Positions 36,878-47,999 of a DNA stretch of 64,000 nt are shown piece by piece. The first letter of the stretch is position 1; every line of letters begins with the position of its first letter. The notes beneath the pieces are model-generated. The model made no database searches. It was not told the origin of the DNA and saw only the letters and a program-made list of their open reading frames with translations. Source of the DNA: Sarcophilus harrisii (taxonomy: Eukaryota; Chordata; Mammalia; Dasyuromorphia; Dasyuridae); NCBI RefSeq assembly GCF_902635505.1, contig NC_045428.1, positions 303,357,107 to 303,421,106 of the forward strand, given 5' to 3'. Position numbers and translations under genes: made by a program.

Positions 36878-37079
36878 ACATACATACATACACACACACC
36901 ACGAATCTGAAAGAATCATCCATTGTCAAAAATACAATTTGAAGCTAGTCTAACATGGTAGTGGTTGTTACTAAATGAAGGCTTTTCAATGACTGAAGAA
37001 TTGGGTTAGTAGGCTCCAGACAATCTTTAATAGACATAATAAGATCATCTTATTAGATTATGATTTAATAGATGATCAT

Positions 37080-37230
37080 GCTTTTTCCTTCTTTGCACCT
37101 CACATAGCACTTTATGTATTCATTATATAGTAGAGTTTTCTATGCCATATTTCTTTATTAGATTATAAGCCAAACAACTGTAGAATTGGGCAATCACAGT
37201 AGGCACTTAATAAATATTTGCTGAATTAAA
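37080..37230 (+). mobile_element. L2/MIR 3' end
   Basis: CACATAGCACTTTATGTATT, TTATTAGATTATAAGCC, then GTAGGCACTTAATAAATATT. Confidence 0.6.
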
Positions 37231-38067
37231 CCGAATTCAAATAAGTATTGTCATAATAGTATACAAATTATATTTTCAATTTTTCCTTAGGACAATTCAG
37301 AAAGGAACACAAAGTATTTAAGACAAATATGAATCAATAACAAAAGTTTTGTTTTTCTTTTTTCTTTTTTTTTTCATTGGGAAGAGGTCGAAATGAAGAA
37401 GGGTCTAAGAAAAGAGTTGCCCTTTCTCTCCCAAAAGAGAAGAAAGAAAGGAAGGGAAAAAAGTGTAATTAAAGCAGTTTTAATGCAAAGAGAAGGCCAA
37501 AAGAAATCAGACAGGCAAGACAATTTAAAAAGTTACATGTTAGATTTATTATATATTTAAAAAGAAAAGAATGATTCATATAATACATAATTTCAAAACA
37601 CAATCCTTTTATCTGTTCTATTTTAAGTATGAATGCACACGTTTTATTTGCTTAACTGTTAAATTCGAAATTTTGAAAAAAAAACCCTAAAATATAAACT
37701 ATAGTCAATTCTTGGCTGGAACATTCTATTAAAAAATCTCTTTAGATATTTTTCTGAAAAAAAAAAAAGGTAAACATTTCTAAAAGTATTTAGATACTGT
37801 TCTACCTGACATCAATTAAATTAATTAATCTTTTAAGGGTTCTTTTTAGACACCAGATTATATAAATACTTCAAATTAATAGCATATGCTGCTAAAAATC
37901 TTAGAACTATTAAACAATTCATTATTATTAATTAGAGAATTAAAGTTTTGTGTGTTTGAAATTTTTCAACTCTTCAGACTCAAAATTTTAATTTTCTTTT
38001 AGCTCTAATTCAGACTATGCTTCCCTATTTAAATATTGTTTTATTTTAAATGGATGACAATACTTAC

Positions 38068-38162
38068 CTCTATATTTGGCAGTGTTATTGTCACCTGTTC
38101 ACCTTTGCCAACTTCAAGATCTCCTTCACAAGAGGTATCAATAGATGCAGGTTTAAAGTCAT
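38068..38162 (-). CDS. EAF2: EAF2 coding exon 2
   Basis: A 95-bp exon flanked by an AG acceptor (38163-38164) and a GTAAGT donor (38062-38067). Joined to exon 1 it restores Tyr across the junction and reads [18 protein letters not shown] then [12 protein letters not shown], nearly identical to the start of the EAF ELL-binding domain. It ends on a full codon. Confidence 0.95.
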
Positions 38163-38549
38163 CTAAAAAACAAATAACACTGATCTTGGCGACATGTAAA
38201 ATTTACTACTTAAAATATCAAAAGTTGGATATGTTTTATAAATATTGAAAAAATGTTTAAGTAATCACAGAAACAAAAAAAAAACCTTTAATCCAGCTTG
38301 TTTCTTTATATATGACTAAGAAAAGAATATATATGTGAGACATATGATTTTTAATATTTTAAATCATTTGATCTATTTAAAGGTCAAATTTATAGTTTTA
38401 TAGCCTCTAAAAATCACAAGAAATAATTATGTTTCTACCATTGCTTAGAAAAGTTGGTGTATTGTGATACAATATACACATTATAGATAATCTGTAGCAA
38501 AGTTGCTATTTACAAATTGACAGATTATTCTTTTTTAAACAAATAGTAC

Positions 38550-38695
38550 CGTCCTTTCTCTTCTTGTCCATGGCCATTCTCACTACCTGAAAAATGTATT
38601 CTCACTGGATTGTAAGATCCTCTAGGGCAGAAACTGTATTGTTGACTTACTTATATCTTCTCACAGCATCTAATAAAGCACTCTGCCAATAAAGT
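38550..38695 (+). mobile_element. L2 LINE 3' end
   Basis: CTGGATTGTAAGATCCTCTA, then CACAGCATCTAATAAAGC. Confidence 0.6.
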
Positions 38696-38884
38696 ATTGT
38701 AACCAATATGAGAAGCTTTATAAAATATTAAGATTGCTTTATGGGAGTGATAAAAGAATGATTTATTTTAATACATATGGCCAAACAATTCTGGTAGTGC
38801 TTCTAAGAAATTCACAATAGCAATATTCACTGTTCTTTGCAAAATTAAAATATGCTTCAACAATGATCTTTAGTTTCAGATGAT

Positions 38885-39310
38885 ATTCAACAAGTATTTA
38901 TTTATTACTTGTGTACCTACTATGTACCAAAGGGTTAAGTGCTTTGGCTACAAATACAAAGAATGAAAAAAAAATCTTCTCAAGAAGCTCACATTCTAAC
39001 ATAGGATACATTATATACATATAATAAGCATATAGAGAATATAAAGAAAACCAAAAAATATAAAATATTTAAATATAAGCAAAGATTTAGTATGCATTTA
39101 TGATTTCATTTACATAGTGAACTCCTGGAAAGGAAGCTCTACTAAAACAGATCTAAACTTGTCTTGCAATTTAGATAGAGGTACCTGGGGTTCTGAAAGG
39201 TCATTTGACTTTCCCAGTCTTATAGAGGTAAGACTTGAACTTAGGTTTTTCTTCAAAGTCAGTTCTCTATCTACAATTCTCTATCTATTGTGCAAAATTG
39301 CCTTTGCCTA
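38885..39310 (-). mobile_element. MIR and MIR-related repeats, reversed
   Basis: 38885-39000 carries TACCTACTATGTACCAAAGG and AGAAGCTCACATTCTAACAT. 39150-39310 is a reversed MIR with GTAAGACTTGAACTTAGG. Confidence 0.5.
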
Positions 39311-40812
39311 TTGTTAAGTACCAGTATGTAAGTAGGTACAAAGGATGAATAAGATAGAAGAAGAAATTGTGCTATGAAATGGGAATTTAAGTGCCAGAAT
39401 CTCTTAGGAACAATGATTGTAAGTGATGGTGAGAAGCTGAAAGCATAACTATGCCAAATGGAGTTTGAAGGATAGTAGAAGTGGAGGTCACTGAGAGATT
39501 TTTCAGCTAGGATTTTTCTTGATGATTAAAGACTGGAAAAATATTTACCCTTCTTGTTGGTCATGTTACCCAGATTTTATGGAGACTGGAATGTTCAATA
39601 AATGAAGCACACACCCTTAAGAATATTCTGTATAAACAGTGATCTTTCAAATGTTAGGGCACAGGGTACTATTGGGATGCTGAGGTAATGGATTCATAAC
39701 TAACACAGGCTCTGAGTGAGTCCAGGAATTAAAAGAAATGATAATTACTACTTACTTTATGACCATAGGCAAATCATTTAATGTGAGAGCTTTGATTTCT
39801 CCATATGTACTATGAAGAAGACACATTACTTACCTCATCAATATGATATGGAAACCTTCATGCATCAAATAAACATAACAGAATGTAGATTCTTCTAATA
39901 TTTCTGCTTATTTTCACTATAAACACATAGTTTTATATCTCACACTGATGAAGTAATTTACTTCTGCCCATTTGTTTTTCCTTCTAATATGTGACAGTAC
40001 ATTGTCTGTTTCTTCTCCCCATTACATGGTTCTTAAGCATCAAAACCTTTTCGTGTTTTTATATTTATTTTTCTTACTATTAATCTGGAAGAGAAATAGC
40101 AGATATGAAAAGGTTCCCAAAATCCATTGCTTTCACTGCTACATTTGTGTTGCTGGATAAAAATTGTGAGCCTACTACAAATTAATGTTACCTAATCTCT
40201 CAGTGCTGCTAGGCATTCTTTTATAGCTCTCTAGTTAACTCATTATTCCCTTACCATAACAGGTTTTCTAAATCTTTTCATCCTTCCTAAAATAACCCAA
40301 GACTAGTCCTATCCCCACTTACTTAGGTGAGAACTTGGTCTCATGTTTTCCATTAAAAAAAAAAGAAGAAGAAGAAGCTATTTATCACTGAGAACTCCTT
40401 TCTTTTTCTCTTCTCATCTCACACTATCCAAATAAAAAGTGGCCCCTCTCCTTGCTAAGGCAAACCCCTCTACCTGTACAGTTATATTATTCCATCCAAT
40501 CTTCTCCAGCACACTGCCCCATTTATCATCCTCATTCAATCATTCATTTCAATTTCTTCACCTACTGGCTCCTTTCCCACTGCCTACAAACATACCCATG
40601 TCTCCTCCCATCCTCAAAAATCCTTCACTTGATATATCCATCCCTACTACCATCCCATAGCTCTCCTCCTTTTTCACCTAAACTTCTTGAAAAAAGCTGC
40701 CTATAATGGATGATTCTTTTTTTTTTCTTACACTCCTTAACCCTCTACAATCTGACCTCATCATTCTCCAGAAACTCCTCTCCAAAACTAGTAACAATTA
40801 GCCACCAAATCC

Positions 40813-41368
40813 TTTTTTTAATTGAAGTTTTTTGTTTTCAAAACATATTCAAGGATAGTTTTTTCAACAATGACCCTTGAAAAATCTTGTGTTCCAAATA
40901 TGAATTAGATATATTGTAATTCAATATATGTTAAACATGGTAAAAATGTTAAATCCAAAATAGGCATACATATTTTAACAATTATGTTGCTGCACAGGAA
41001 AAATCAGATAAAAAAAACAGAAAGAAAATTAAATGCAAGGAAACAACACTAAAAAAGTGAAAATACTATGTTGTGATCCACATTCAGTTTCCACAGTCCT
41101 CCCTCAGGGTGCAGATGGCTCTCTATCACAAGACCACTGGCAATAGCCTGAATTATCTCATTGTTGATGAGAGCCATGTCCATCAGAATTGATCATTATA
41201 TAATCTTGTTGCCGTGTACAATATTCATGTTCTATTCACTTAATTTAGCATCAGTTTGTGGAAATTTCTCCAGGCCTCTCTGAAATCATCCTGCTGATCA
41301 TTTCTTATAGAATAACATTCCATAAAGTTCATATACCATAACTTATTCAGCCATTCTCCAACTTATGA
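40813..41368 (-). mobile_element. L1 LINE 3' fragment inserted in L2
   Basis: Minus-strand L1 3' UTR and ORF2 end (41230-41370). Its target duplication is TTAGCCACCAAATC (40798-40811) and a near copy after the LTR (41718-41731). Confidence 0.8.
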
Positions 41369-41374
41369 TTAGCC

Positions 41375-41717
41375 TGTAAAGGGCTGAAACTCTGAATAGG
41401 TGCACTTGAATCAAACAACCAAGCACTTAAGGCTAATTACCTATTGGACAATAACTCTATTAGCATGTTTGGAATTTCTCTTCTCACAGTTAATGCTAGC
41501 TCAATGCTTGGAGTTAAGAGAACTGTAAGGAGGGATTAGGGGGTGGAGTAAGATGAGCCAGAGTCACTTTGGAGGTGGATGAAGAGAAGGGAGGTTGTGG
41601 AGAGCTTGTGGCAGTCTTATCCATCCCCTTCACTTCTTCCCCTAAAGTCCAAGGACTTTTGCTTATCCTGACTCCGACTGATTTTAAGGCCTCCAGAGAG
41701 TTAACCTAGACTTCACA
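41375..41717 (+). mobile_element. solo LTR (beta/ERVK-like), fossil
   Basis: A 343-bp element with TG...CA ends (TGTAAAGGGCTGAAAC ... GACTTCACA), flanked by exact TTAGCC duplications (41369-41374 and 41718-41723). It is related to the LTRs at 15928 and 20400. It sits at the junction of the L1 and its target duplication, so it is the latest of three stacked insertions. No internal region. Confidence 0.85.
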
Positions 41718-42659
41718 TTAGCCACCATATCTCATGGCTTTTTCTCAAACCTCATCCTTCTTGACTTCTCTGCAGCCCGTGGCATTACTAATCACACTCT
41801 TTTCCTTGATCCTCTTTACTATCTAAATTTTTATGGCATTACTCTCCTGATTCTCTTTTTCCTCATTTGATTACTCTTGTTTCCTTAGCTGGATCTTTAC
41901 AACTGTCAACTCCAGGTATCCTCCAAGGTTTTTCCTGGGCGCTCTTCTGTTATTCTTCTATATAATTTCACATAGTGATCTCCTCAGCTCTCATGTATTA
42001 AATTATCTCTATGCTGATAATTTTCAAATCTTATTCAATCTTAGTCTTTCTGCTGACCTCCACTCTTGCATCTTAAACTCCTTATTAGACATCTGAAACT
42101 AGATGTCTCACAAACATCTTAAATTTAACATGACCAAAACTGAACTCATTAATTTCCCCCAAAACTTCCCCATCTTTTTCAAACTTTTCTATGCCATCCT
42201 CAATTCCTTATTCTGAGTCACCTTTCAAAACAACTCTTTTGCCATTGATTTTACCTTCACAATGTCTCTTAGATACTTCTTTCCTTTTGATACTATCGCC
42301 ACCCTGGTATAGACTCCTCATGCTATCGATAGCCTAATGGTGGTCTCTCTGCCTCATTCCATTCCATTCTCCACTCAAAATAGATCTTTCTAAAACACAA
42401 GACTTATCATGTCTCACATAACACCCTTTCCCACTCAGCTCCACACCCTTCCCATCTTCCATCCCTGGCCCAATTTAATAAATTCTGATGGCTCCCTATT
42501 ACTTTCAGGATTAAATATAAAATCCTTTGACTTTTAATATCTTTTGTAATCCAGAATCCTACAACCTTTCCAGTTTTCTTACACCTTACACCCTACCCCC
42601 TTTCAAATACTCACACACACTCTGTGACCCAGTGATAAAGGCCTCTTTGCTATTCTTTC

Positions 42660-42717
42660 TTTCTTTTTTTTTTTTTTTTAATTTATTTATTTATTTATTT
42701 TTTTAATTTTTTCTTTG
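42660..42717 (-). mobile_element. tail-only retroposon insertion (poly-A on minus)
   Basis: Fifty-eight bases of T with TTTA units lie between two perfect 16-bp copies of TCTTTGCTATTCTTTC (42644-42659 and 42718-42733). Only an A-tail was inserted into the L2. Confidence 0.8.
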
Positions 42718-43849
42718 TCTTTGCTATTCTTTCAATGAGATACTCATCTCTCAACACAACTCTGGGTTTTTTGATTGGTTATCTACCATATATGGAATGT
42801 TCTCCTTCCATATTTCTATTTCCTGGCTTTAAGTCCCAGCTAAAATCCCAGGATTTCATTCTCTACAGGAAGCTTTTCTGATTCCTCTCAATTCTAGTGT
42901 CTTTCTGATAATGATATTTCCAATTTATCCTATGTTTAGCTTATTTGAAAATAACTATTTATTTGCATTTTGTCTTCCCCAATTAGATTGAGAATAAGGA
43001 CTGCCTCTTACTCTTTCTTTGTATCCACAGTACTTACTACAATATCTAGCACACATCAGGTTCTTAATGAATATTTATTTACTGACTGATCTTACTCTAT
43101 TCTAGCAAGTACCTGCTCTCTTTTTTCTTCATAAGTCCTAAGTAAGAAAGGTGTACATAGATGGTAATTTTACATCTTTAAGGAATGTTCATCTACATTT
43201 CAGATAAAACTACAACCTATTCTAAATTTTTATTTATAGCTGCCTAGGTTTCTTTGGAGGAGGAAATACTGCGAGAAGAGAAAAAAAGGAAATAAATGGG
43301 AGCTTAGGAAATAGTGGTATTATTAAAGGTGCCTCCTTAGGAGTTTGTATTCCTTTCTCTTTCTACTCTATGCCTAGGCCTATCACTGCAGAACCTATCA
43401 CATATCAGTATTTAACAACGTGGGAAGCTAGGATTGGAGGAATGTAGTCTTCTCAGATGGTGCTTTTATGCTTCCTGTGACTATATCTATGATCTGAATT
43501 ACCAGACATCTAATATAATTCTATAATCAGTTGTTAAAATGTTGTGCAGTCCTAATCTCTAGTCATTTTATACAGTTTCTCTAACAAGATTATAATGTTG
43601 ATCACAAGAACTATTTCTTGCTTCTTTTGTATCCTTCAAGTTACTATGTTCATCATATATACTCAATAGGCACTTATCAATTAAAATGACACACTGGAAA
43701 GGAACAACCTCACTTTTGTTTTGATTATGGCTATGAGTCAAGGTGAGAGAATACAATTGTTTTCCTATGACGTCAGTCTCAAAATGCCAGGAATATATTC
43801 AAATATCACTTGTTTTCCTTAATGCCCCATTCTAAGGTTATTACTAAAA

Positions 43850-45480
43850 TACTTCTGAAGAAGAAAAAAATTATTTAAAGAGACATATATGGATTCACAG
43901 AGATTTGATCAACTTAGAATTTTAAAAGATACATATGGAAGATGCTATGGCAGGTTAAAAATGACAGTCTTTTTAAGAAAAACATCAGGAGCATCAAAGT
44001 TTAGTGATAAATGCTAATGGAAAACATTTTTTAAAAAAAGTCATTTTGCATGCAATCGAAAGGTCAAAGTAAGTGACAGAATCATTATTAATGGCAAATG
44101 AGATGATAACAGATGACAGCAAAGGAAGAAAATTTCTTGAATCTATTAAAGGATGGTTTATGAGCATTTTGAAAAAAAAACAGCAATAACCAAGAGTCAG
44201 TATGGCTTCAGAAAGAACAGGCCATATCAAATTAATCTCATTTCCTCTTCTCCTAGGATTTCTGGGATATACATTAGGGATATGTCAATGACAGAGTGTA
44301 CTTTGTACATAAGATGCTAGTAGAATTATATAAATACAGAACTAGTTGAATTATATAGTCAGAGAGAAGTCTTAATGAATTGATTAAAGAAATATCTTGT
44401 GGATAGCCCCATGTATTTGCCCTTGGTCCTATGCTGTTCAATATATCTGTAAATAACAAGGGTGAACACATGGAGGTGACATAAGCTCACAGAAAATAAT
44501 TCACATGTTGTATAAAAGTTAGGTTTTAAAAACATCCTGACTGGATAGGATGATGAGGTAAATCTAATAAAATGACATTTAATAGGGATAAATGTAAAGT
44601 ACTCTAATTAGATTCAAAGAAACTTCTTTGTATTTACGAAGATTACAAAACAGGAGAAACATGCATCATTAAACAACAGTTCTTGTGGAGAGTAAAAAAA
44701 AAAAAAACTAGGGGTTTAGAAGATAGCAAGTCCTGTACATGACAGCCAAAAAAAGCTAATGCAATCTTAGGCTGCATCAATAAATATTGTAGACGTCCTG
44801 CTATTACTTATCCTAAACAGAATATAAACTATTATGTCCATTACTAACTGCCACATTTGACAATTAACACTTATATAGTGTTACTATATGTCAGGCATTG
44901 TGCCAAGCAGTTTAGAATTATTATCTTATTGGATCCTCATATCAATCCTGGGAGGTAGATGTTATTATCCCCATTTTACAGGAGAGGAAACTGAGGCAAA
45001 CAATGACTTGCCCAAGTATGCATAACTAGTAAGCATCTGAAGCAAGTAGAAAAACATTAAAAAGCTGGAGTATATCCTCCATCTAGTGAGGAGATTGATA
45101 ATCAAGCCAAAAAAATAATCAAGTGGGGTATTATAGCACAGAAAACTTGTTTACTCTCTGTAGTAGAGAACAAGAGCACATGACAACTTAAAGGATTGTC
45201 ATATTAAAGAGAAACTTGATTTGTTTTGCTTGAATATGGAGTGCATACCTACTTTGTCTACTTTAGAAAAGCAAATGTGTAAGAAAAAAAATCTCTCCAA
45301 CATTTAAATCTTAAGATTTCTTCAGTAGCAGAGACTACTCTTCATTGTGACTACCTCTTCATTGGTCTTCAAGAAGAGATCCAATGATCAATTGTCAGGA
45401 ATGCTCTAGCCGGAATACCTATTCAAGTATAGTTTGGACTGTGACCGTAAAGGTAACCTGTACTCTTCATCAACAACTTT
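43850..45480 (+). mobile_element. L3/CR1-type LINE, split by a MIR
   Basis: Around 44402-44460 one frame reads P-W-V-F-A-L-G-P-M-L-F-N-I, the G-V-P-Q-G-S-V-L-G-P-I-L-F-N-I block of CR1-like reverse transcriptases. GCAATCTTAGGCTGCATCAA at 44761-44780 matches the usual L3 region after it. A reversed MIR (44870-45045) interrupts. Ancient and degraded. Confidence 0.75.
44870..45045 (-). mobile_element. MIR SINE inside L3
   Basis: Reversed MIR: GGCATTGTGCCAAGCAGTTT, TTATTATCCCCATTTTACAG and GGAAACTGAGGCAAAC. Confidence 0.85.
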
Positions 45481-45889
45481 AATACTCTATTTAGCTCTTG
45501 TACAAGGTGTACTTTTTATTTGATTTAAAACCATCTGCTCATGTCTATCATGTTATGTATGAACTTCAGTCACATCTCATGATGAAACAGTTATTTTCAA
45601 GCTTCTATATTTTTCAGACTAAAGTGTTCTGAGTACTCTACCTTCAAATAAAAGCTCTATCACCTACCTGATTAGTTTGGTATCTTCTTCAACTCTATTA
45701 AATTTTTTCTTTCATTTTGGCAACCATAACCATTTTCAAATTAAGAAAAACCAAGAAAAAGGAAGAGAAAAAACAGAAAGAAAAAGAAAACATCCAGTTT
45801 TTTGGTGGAGGCAGAGAGCCACACTAGTACCCAGCAAACATAAATCTAATCATTAATCCACCTGTAGATATCCAAATGTTTTTTCATAT

Positions 45890-46310
45890 CAAATATTTTG
45901 AGTTAAATTCCAAAATACATGGAATTATTCCAGAACAGATAGATTTTTTTTCTTTTTTTCCACCAGCTAATAGTATTTTTGCAATTTTCCCAATTACATG
46001 TAAAAATACAATCATTTTTGTAAGATTTTGAGTACCAAATTTTTCTTTCCTTTCTAATCTTCCCTCTTCCCCAAGATAGCAAGTTATCATCTGATATAGG
46101 TTATACATATACAATCATGTTAAACATATCTCCATAAATAGTCATTTGTGAAATATGAAATCAGAACAGGGAAAAATTATGAGAAATAGGGAAAAAAGTG
46201 AAAATAGTATACTTCCATCTGCATTCAGTCACTACAATTCTTCCTCTGGATCCGGACGATATTTTCCATCCTAAATCTCTTAGAATTTCTTGGATCACTT
46301 GCTGAGAAGA
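45890..46310 (-). mobile_element. L1 LINE 3' fragment
   Basis: Minus-strand older L1 3' UTR (TTTTGAGTACCAAATTTTTC) to the AGTTAT region near 46190, ending upstream of the CpG island. Confidence 0.65.
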
Positions 46311-46748
46311 GCTAAATTTATCACAGATGACTAAAGGAGAGCTTTTTAAACCCCTGAAATTCTACTTTCCCCAAAGTGGACTCTTAATAAATGTTGAAGA
46401 AAGAGCATAAATGAGCATCTTGCGAATGTCTTCACAAGGTCCATGTGGTTGGGGTAGTGATAGGCGTGTGGATGGAAGAGGGAGGGAAAAGAAAACATGG
46501 CATCGGCAAGAAGTCAGGATCTGTGGTTATCCCAGCCGCCGCCGCCACCTCCACCCCCCCAACCTCCATCATACTAGCATGGAACCAGCTGCCTTGCAAA
46601 AAACGGTTCCAGGTTCGCTTCATCTTTCATTTGTTCCCTTCTACATCAGCAGAACCTGTCTGTCCGTCACCTCGGAACCCCTAGAACCACCAGGAGCCTC
46701 TCCCTGTCACTCACCTGAGTTCTGTCCGCCTGTCACCGACTGTCACTC

Positions 46749-46750
<2 letters not shown>

Positions 46751-46783
<33 letters not shown>

Positions 46784-46810
46784 CCCCTCCCCCCCCCCCC
46801 CCCCCCCCCC
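46751..46810. repeat. poly-C block in EAF2 intron 1
   Basis: Sixty bases of cytosine broken by only two T residues (30 C, T, 6 C, T, 22 C). It starts about 195 bp downstream of the EAF2 exon 1 donor, and EAF2 RNA carries it as a G run. It is a strong G-quadruplex candidate and also a place where sequencing and assembly fail, so its exact length is doubtful. Confidence 0.9.
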
Positions 46811-47003
46811 AGCTTCTCTTCTATGTCTCCACCCGGGTACCCACAAAAAGGTTTACGAGGCAGAGAAGACAAGAAAGACCTTTCTCCGTAGGAAAAAAGT
46901 GGGGACATCTGTGAGGAAGACTCCGGAGAGTCCCAAGTGAAAAAAAACAAAACCCTGGGCCAGTAATGAAGGCGAAGTGTAGCCCCCTTCTTGCCCCACT
47001 CAC

Positions 47004-47109
47004 AACGCACGGTGTGGAAGGCGCTGCGCGGATGCTTCTCGAAACTCTCTCCCAACTTTAGCACCCGCTCCCGGCTGTCAAAATACGGAGCTCCGGACGG
47101 CCCATTCAT
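47004..47109 (-). CDS. EAF2: EAF2 coding exon 1 (start codon)
   Basis: The minus strand reads MNGPSGAPYFDSRERVLKLG and continues to AFHTVR. The spacing from Met to RERVLKLGESFEK is the same as in human EAF2, which fixes the start at 47107-47109. An upstream in-frame Met five codons earlier is possible but has no counterpart in the known protein. The exon ends with one base of the next codon, followed by a consensus GTGAGT donor at 46998-47003. It lies inside the CpG island. Confidence 0.95.
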
Positions 47110-47266
47110 CCTCCTTAGCCGCAACTAGGCAGCAAGCCACCTGCCACCTAGACCCGGAGCCACAGCCTGCCGGCCTCTTACTGCACGCTCCCGGTTGCAT
47201 GCTGGTCGGGGCGCGGGGCGGAGCCCAGAACGGGCCAATGTGGAGCCTCCGAGGCGTGGATTGGCT

Positions 47267-47279
47267 GTTGCTTGACAAC
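47267..47279. promoter_or_regulatory. X-box (RFX-site) motif beside a CCAAT box
   Basis: GTTGCTTGACAAC fits the X-box consensus RYYNYY-N1-RRNRAC at every position. It begins 2 bases after an inverted CCAAT box (47260-47264). RFX factors bind X-boxes in ciliary gene promoters, and NF-Y often binds next to them. IQCB1 is a ciliary gene, so this is a credible functional site; binding itself is inferred. Confidence 0.7.
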
Positions 47280-47928
47280 CCAAGGGGGATTGGGGGCGTG
47301 GCTGTGGGTGCTTTGAGTGGAGCCGCCGAAGGGTTTTCGGTCCGCGAGCGCCAGCCGCTGGTTTGCGCAGCCGCCGTTCGCTCGTGAACCGTGGGTGTCG
47401 GGGGAGAGAGGTATTCGTCATTCGGCCACTACGTCTGCTGCTCCTCGCTCTGACGTGGACGATCGCAGCCGCAAAGGGTCGTCCCTTAGTAAAACTCCGC
47501 GGAAGAGCGAGGTTGCTGTAGTCGCAAATTCTAAAACGAGGGGGCGGGGGAGGCGGAGACGGAGGGTGGAGGTAAAAGGAGGCGGGGCGGAGGGGCGCGG
47601 ATGGATACAGAGAACTTTGCGATCTGACCAGTCGGCGGAAGAATTTTCGGCCTCCATCCAAGGAAGTTTACGCCGCGTGGCGTTTCGGCCTGAGGTACCC
47701 TGAAGGTCCGTGACGCCAAACCACACGGGCCGGTCTTGGAACCTAGAGAGGGCTAGAAGCGACTTCCTTGATCTTAATTACACCGCTGATAGACCAGTGC
47801 TGGATTGCGATTTGAGACCCAGGTCTGGGCTCGCCCTCGAGTGCCCTTTCCCACTCATGCGTGAAACTTCCCTCCTCCGGCCCCTTGTAGAGTAGGTTCC
47901 CTGGAGCTTTTGGAGGAGAGGCATCTCG

Positions 47929-47942
47929 GTTACCTGGGCAAC
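47929..47942. promoter_or_regulatory. second X-box motif, IQCB1 side
   Basis: GTTACCTGGGCAAC matches RYYNYY-N2-RRNRAC exactly and is a close palindrome. It lies about 650 bp into the IQCB1 side, in likely exon 1 or early intron 1, just outside the CpG-dense core. Confidence 0.55.
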
Positions 47943-47999
47943 GTTGAAACAACGCTTTGTGTGCTGAGCATAAGCAAAGGGGGCCGAGAGAAACAACCT

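Larger units (their letters stand above)
40180..43095 (+). mobile_element. long L2 LINE, split by L1 and LTR insertions
   Basis: L2 ORF2 on plus: CACTCCTTAACCCTCTACAA before the break (to 40812). After it (from 41718), TTGACTTCTCTGCAGCCCGT, TATGCTGATAATTTTCAAAT, AACATGACCAAAACTGAACT, and the 3' end AATGAATATTTATTTACTGA. The domains seen are reverse transcriptase and the C-terminal region. It has many stops and frameshifts and is an ancient copy. Confidence 0.85.
8190..47109 (-). other. EAF2: EAF2 gene span (partial, ELL-associated factor 2)
   Basis: Five exons on the minus strand splice in phase (106, 95, 137, 146 and 261 coding bases) to give about 248 residues. They align from the first Met with vertebrate EAF2 (recalled human protein about 260 residues). 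EAF2 is a nuclear partner of ELL-family RNA polymerase II elongation factors and part of super-elongation-type complexes. The N-terminal two thirds is the EAF/ELL-binding domain and the C-terminal part is a Ser/Asp/Glu-rich activation region. Introns are about 8.8, 4.6, 18.2 and 6.6 kb and are filled with repeats. The last coding exon, expected to encode roughly a dozen acidic residues, was not found and probably lies to the left of the window. EAF1 is the paralogue to exclude; the head-to-head partner IQCB1 favours EAF2. Confidence 0.95.
46950..47720. promoter_or_regulatory. CpG island / bidirectional EAF2-IQCB1 promoter
   Basis: This is the only GC- and CpG-rich stretch in an otherwise AT-rich window. 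It covers EAF2 exon 1 and the presumed untranslated first exon of IQCB1. No TATA box is seen. GC boxes occur at about 47209-47226, 47292-47302 and 47580-47600, and CCAAT boxes at 47235-47239 (plus), 47260-47264 and 47289-47293 (both minus). The two genes point away from it, so it is a shared divergent promoter. The several long open frames across it (47125-47703) are a by-product of high GC content. Confidence 0.9.

Noticed and set aside
35711-36900. Regularly repeated CA blocks considered as an array
   Set aside because: Plain dinucleotide microsatellites without spacers; not CRISPR-like.
46411-46914. 167-codon plus-strand frame with a poly-Pro run
   Set aside because: The Pro run is the translation of the C homopolymer, and the frame lies within EAF2 intron 1 antisense.
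47125-47703. Long open frames on both strands (up to 178 codons) in the CpG island
   Set aside because: High GC removes stop codons in all frames. The frames overlap each other and the promoter, have Arg/Pro/Ser-rich composition and no family similarity.
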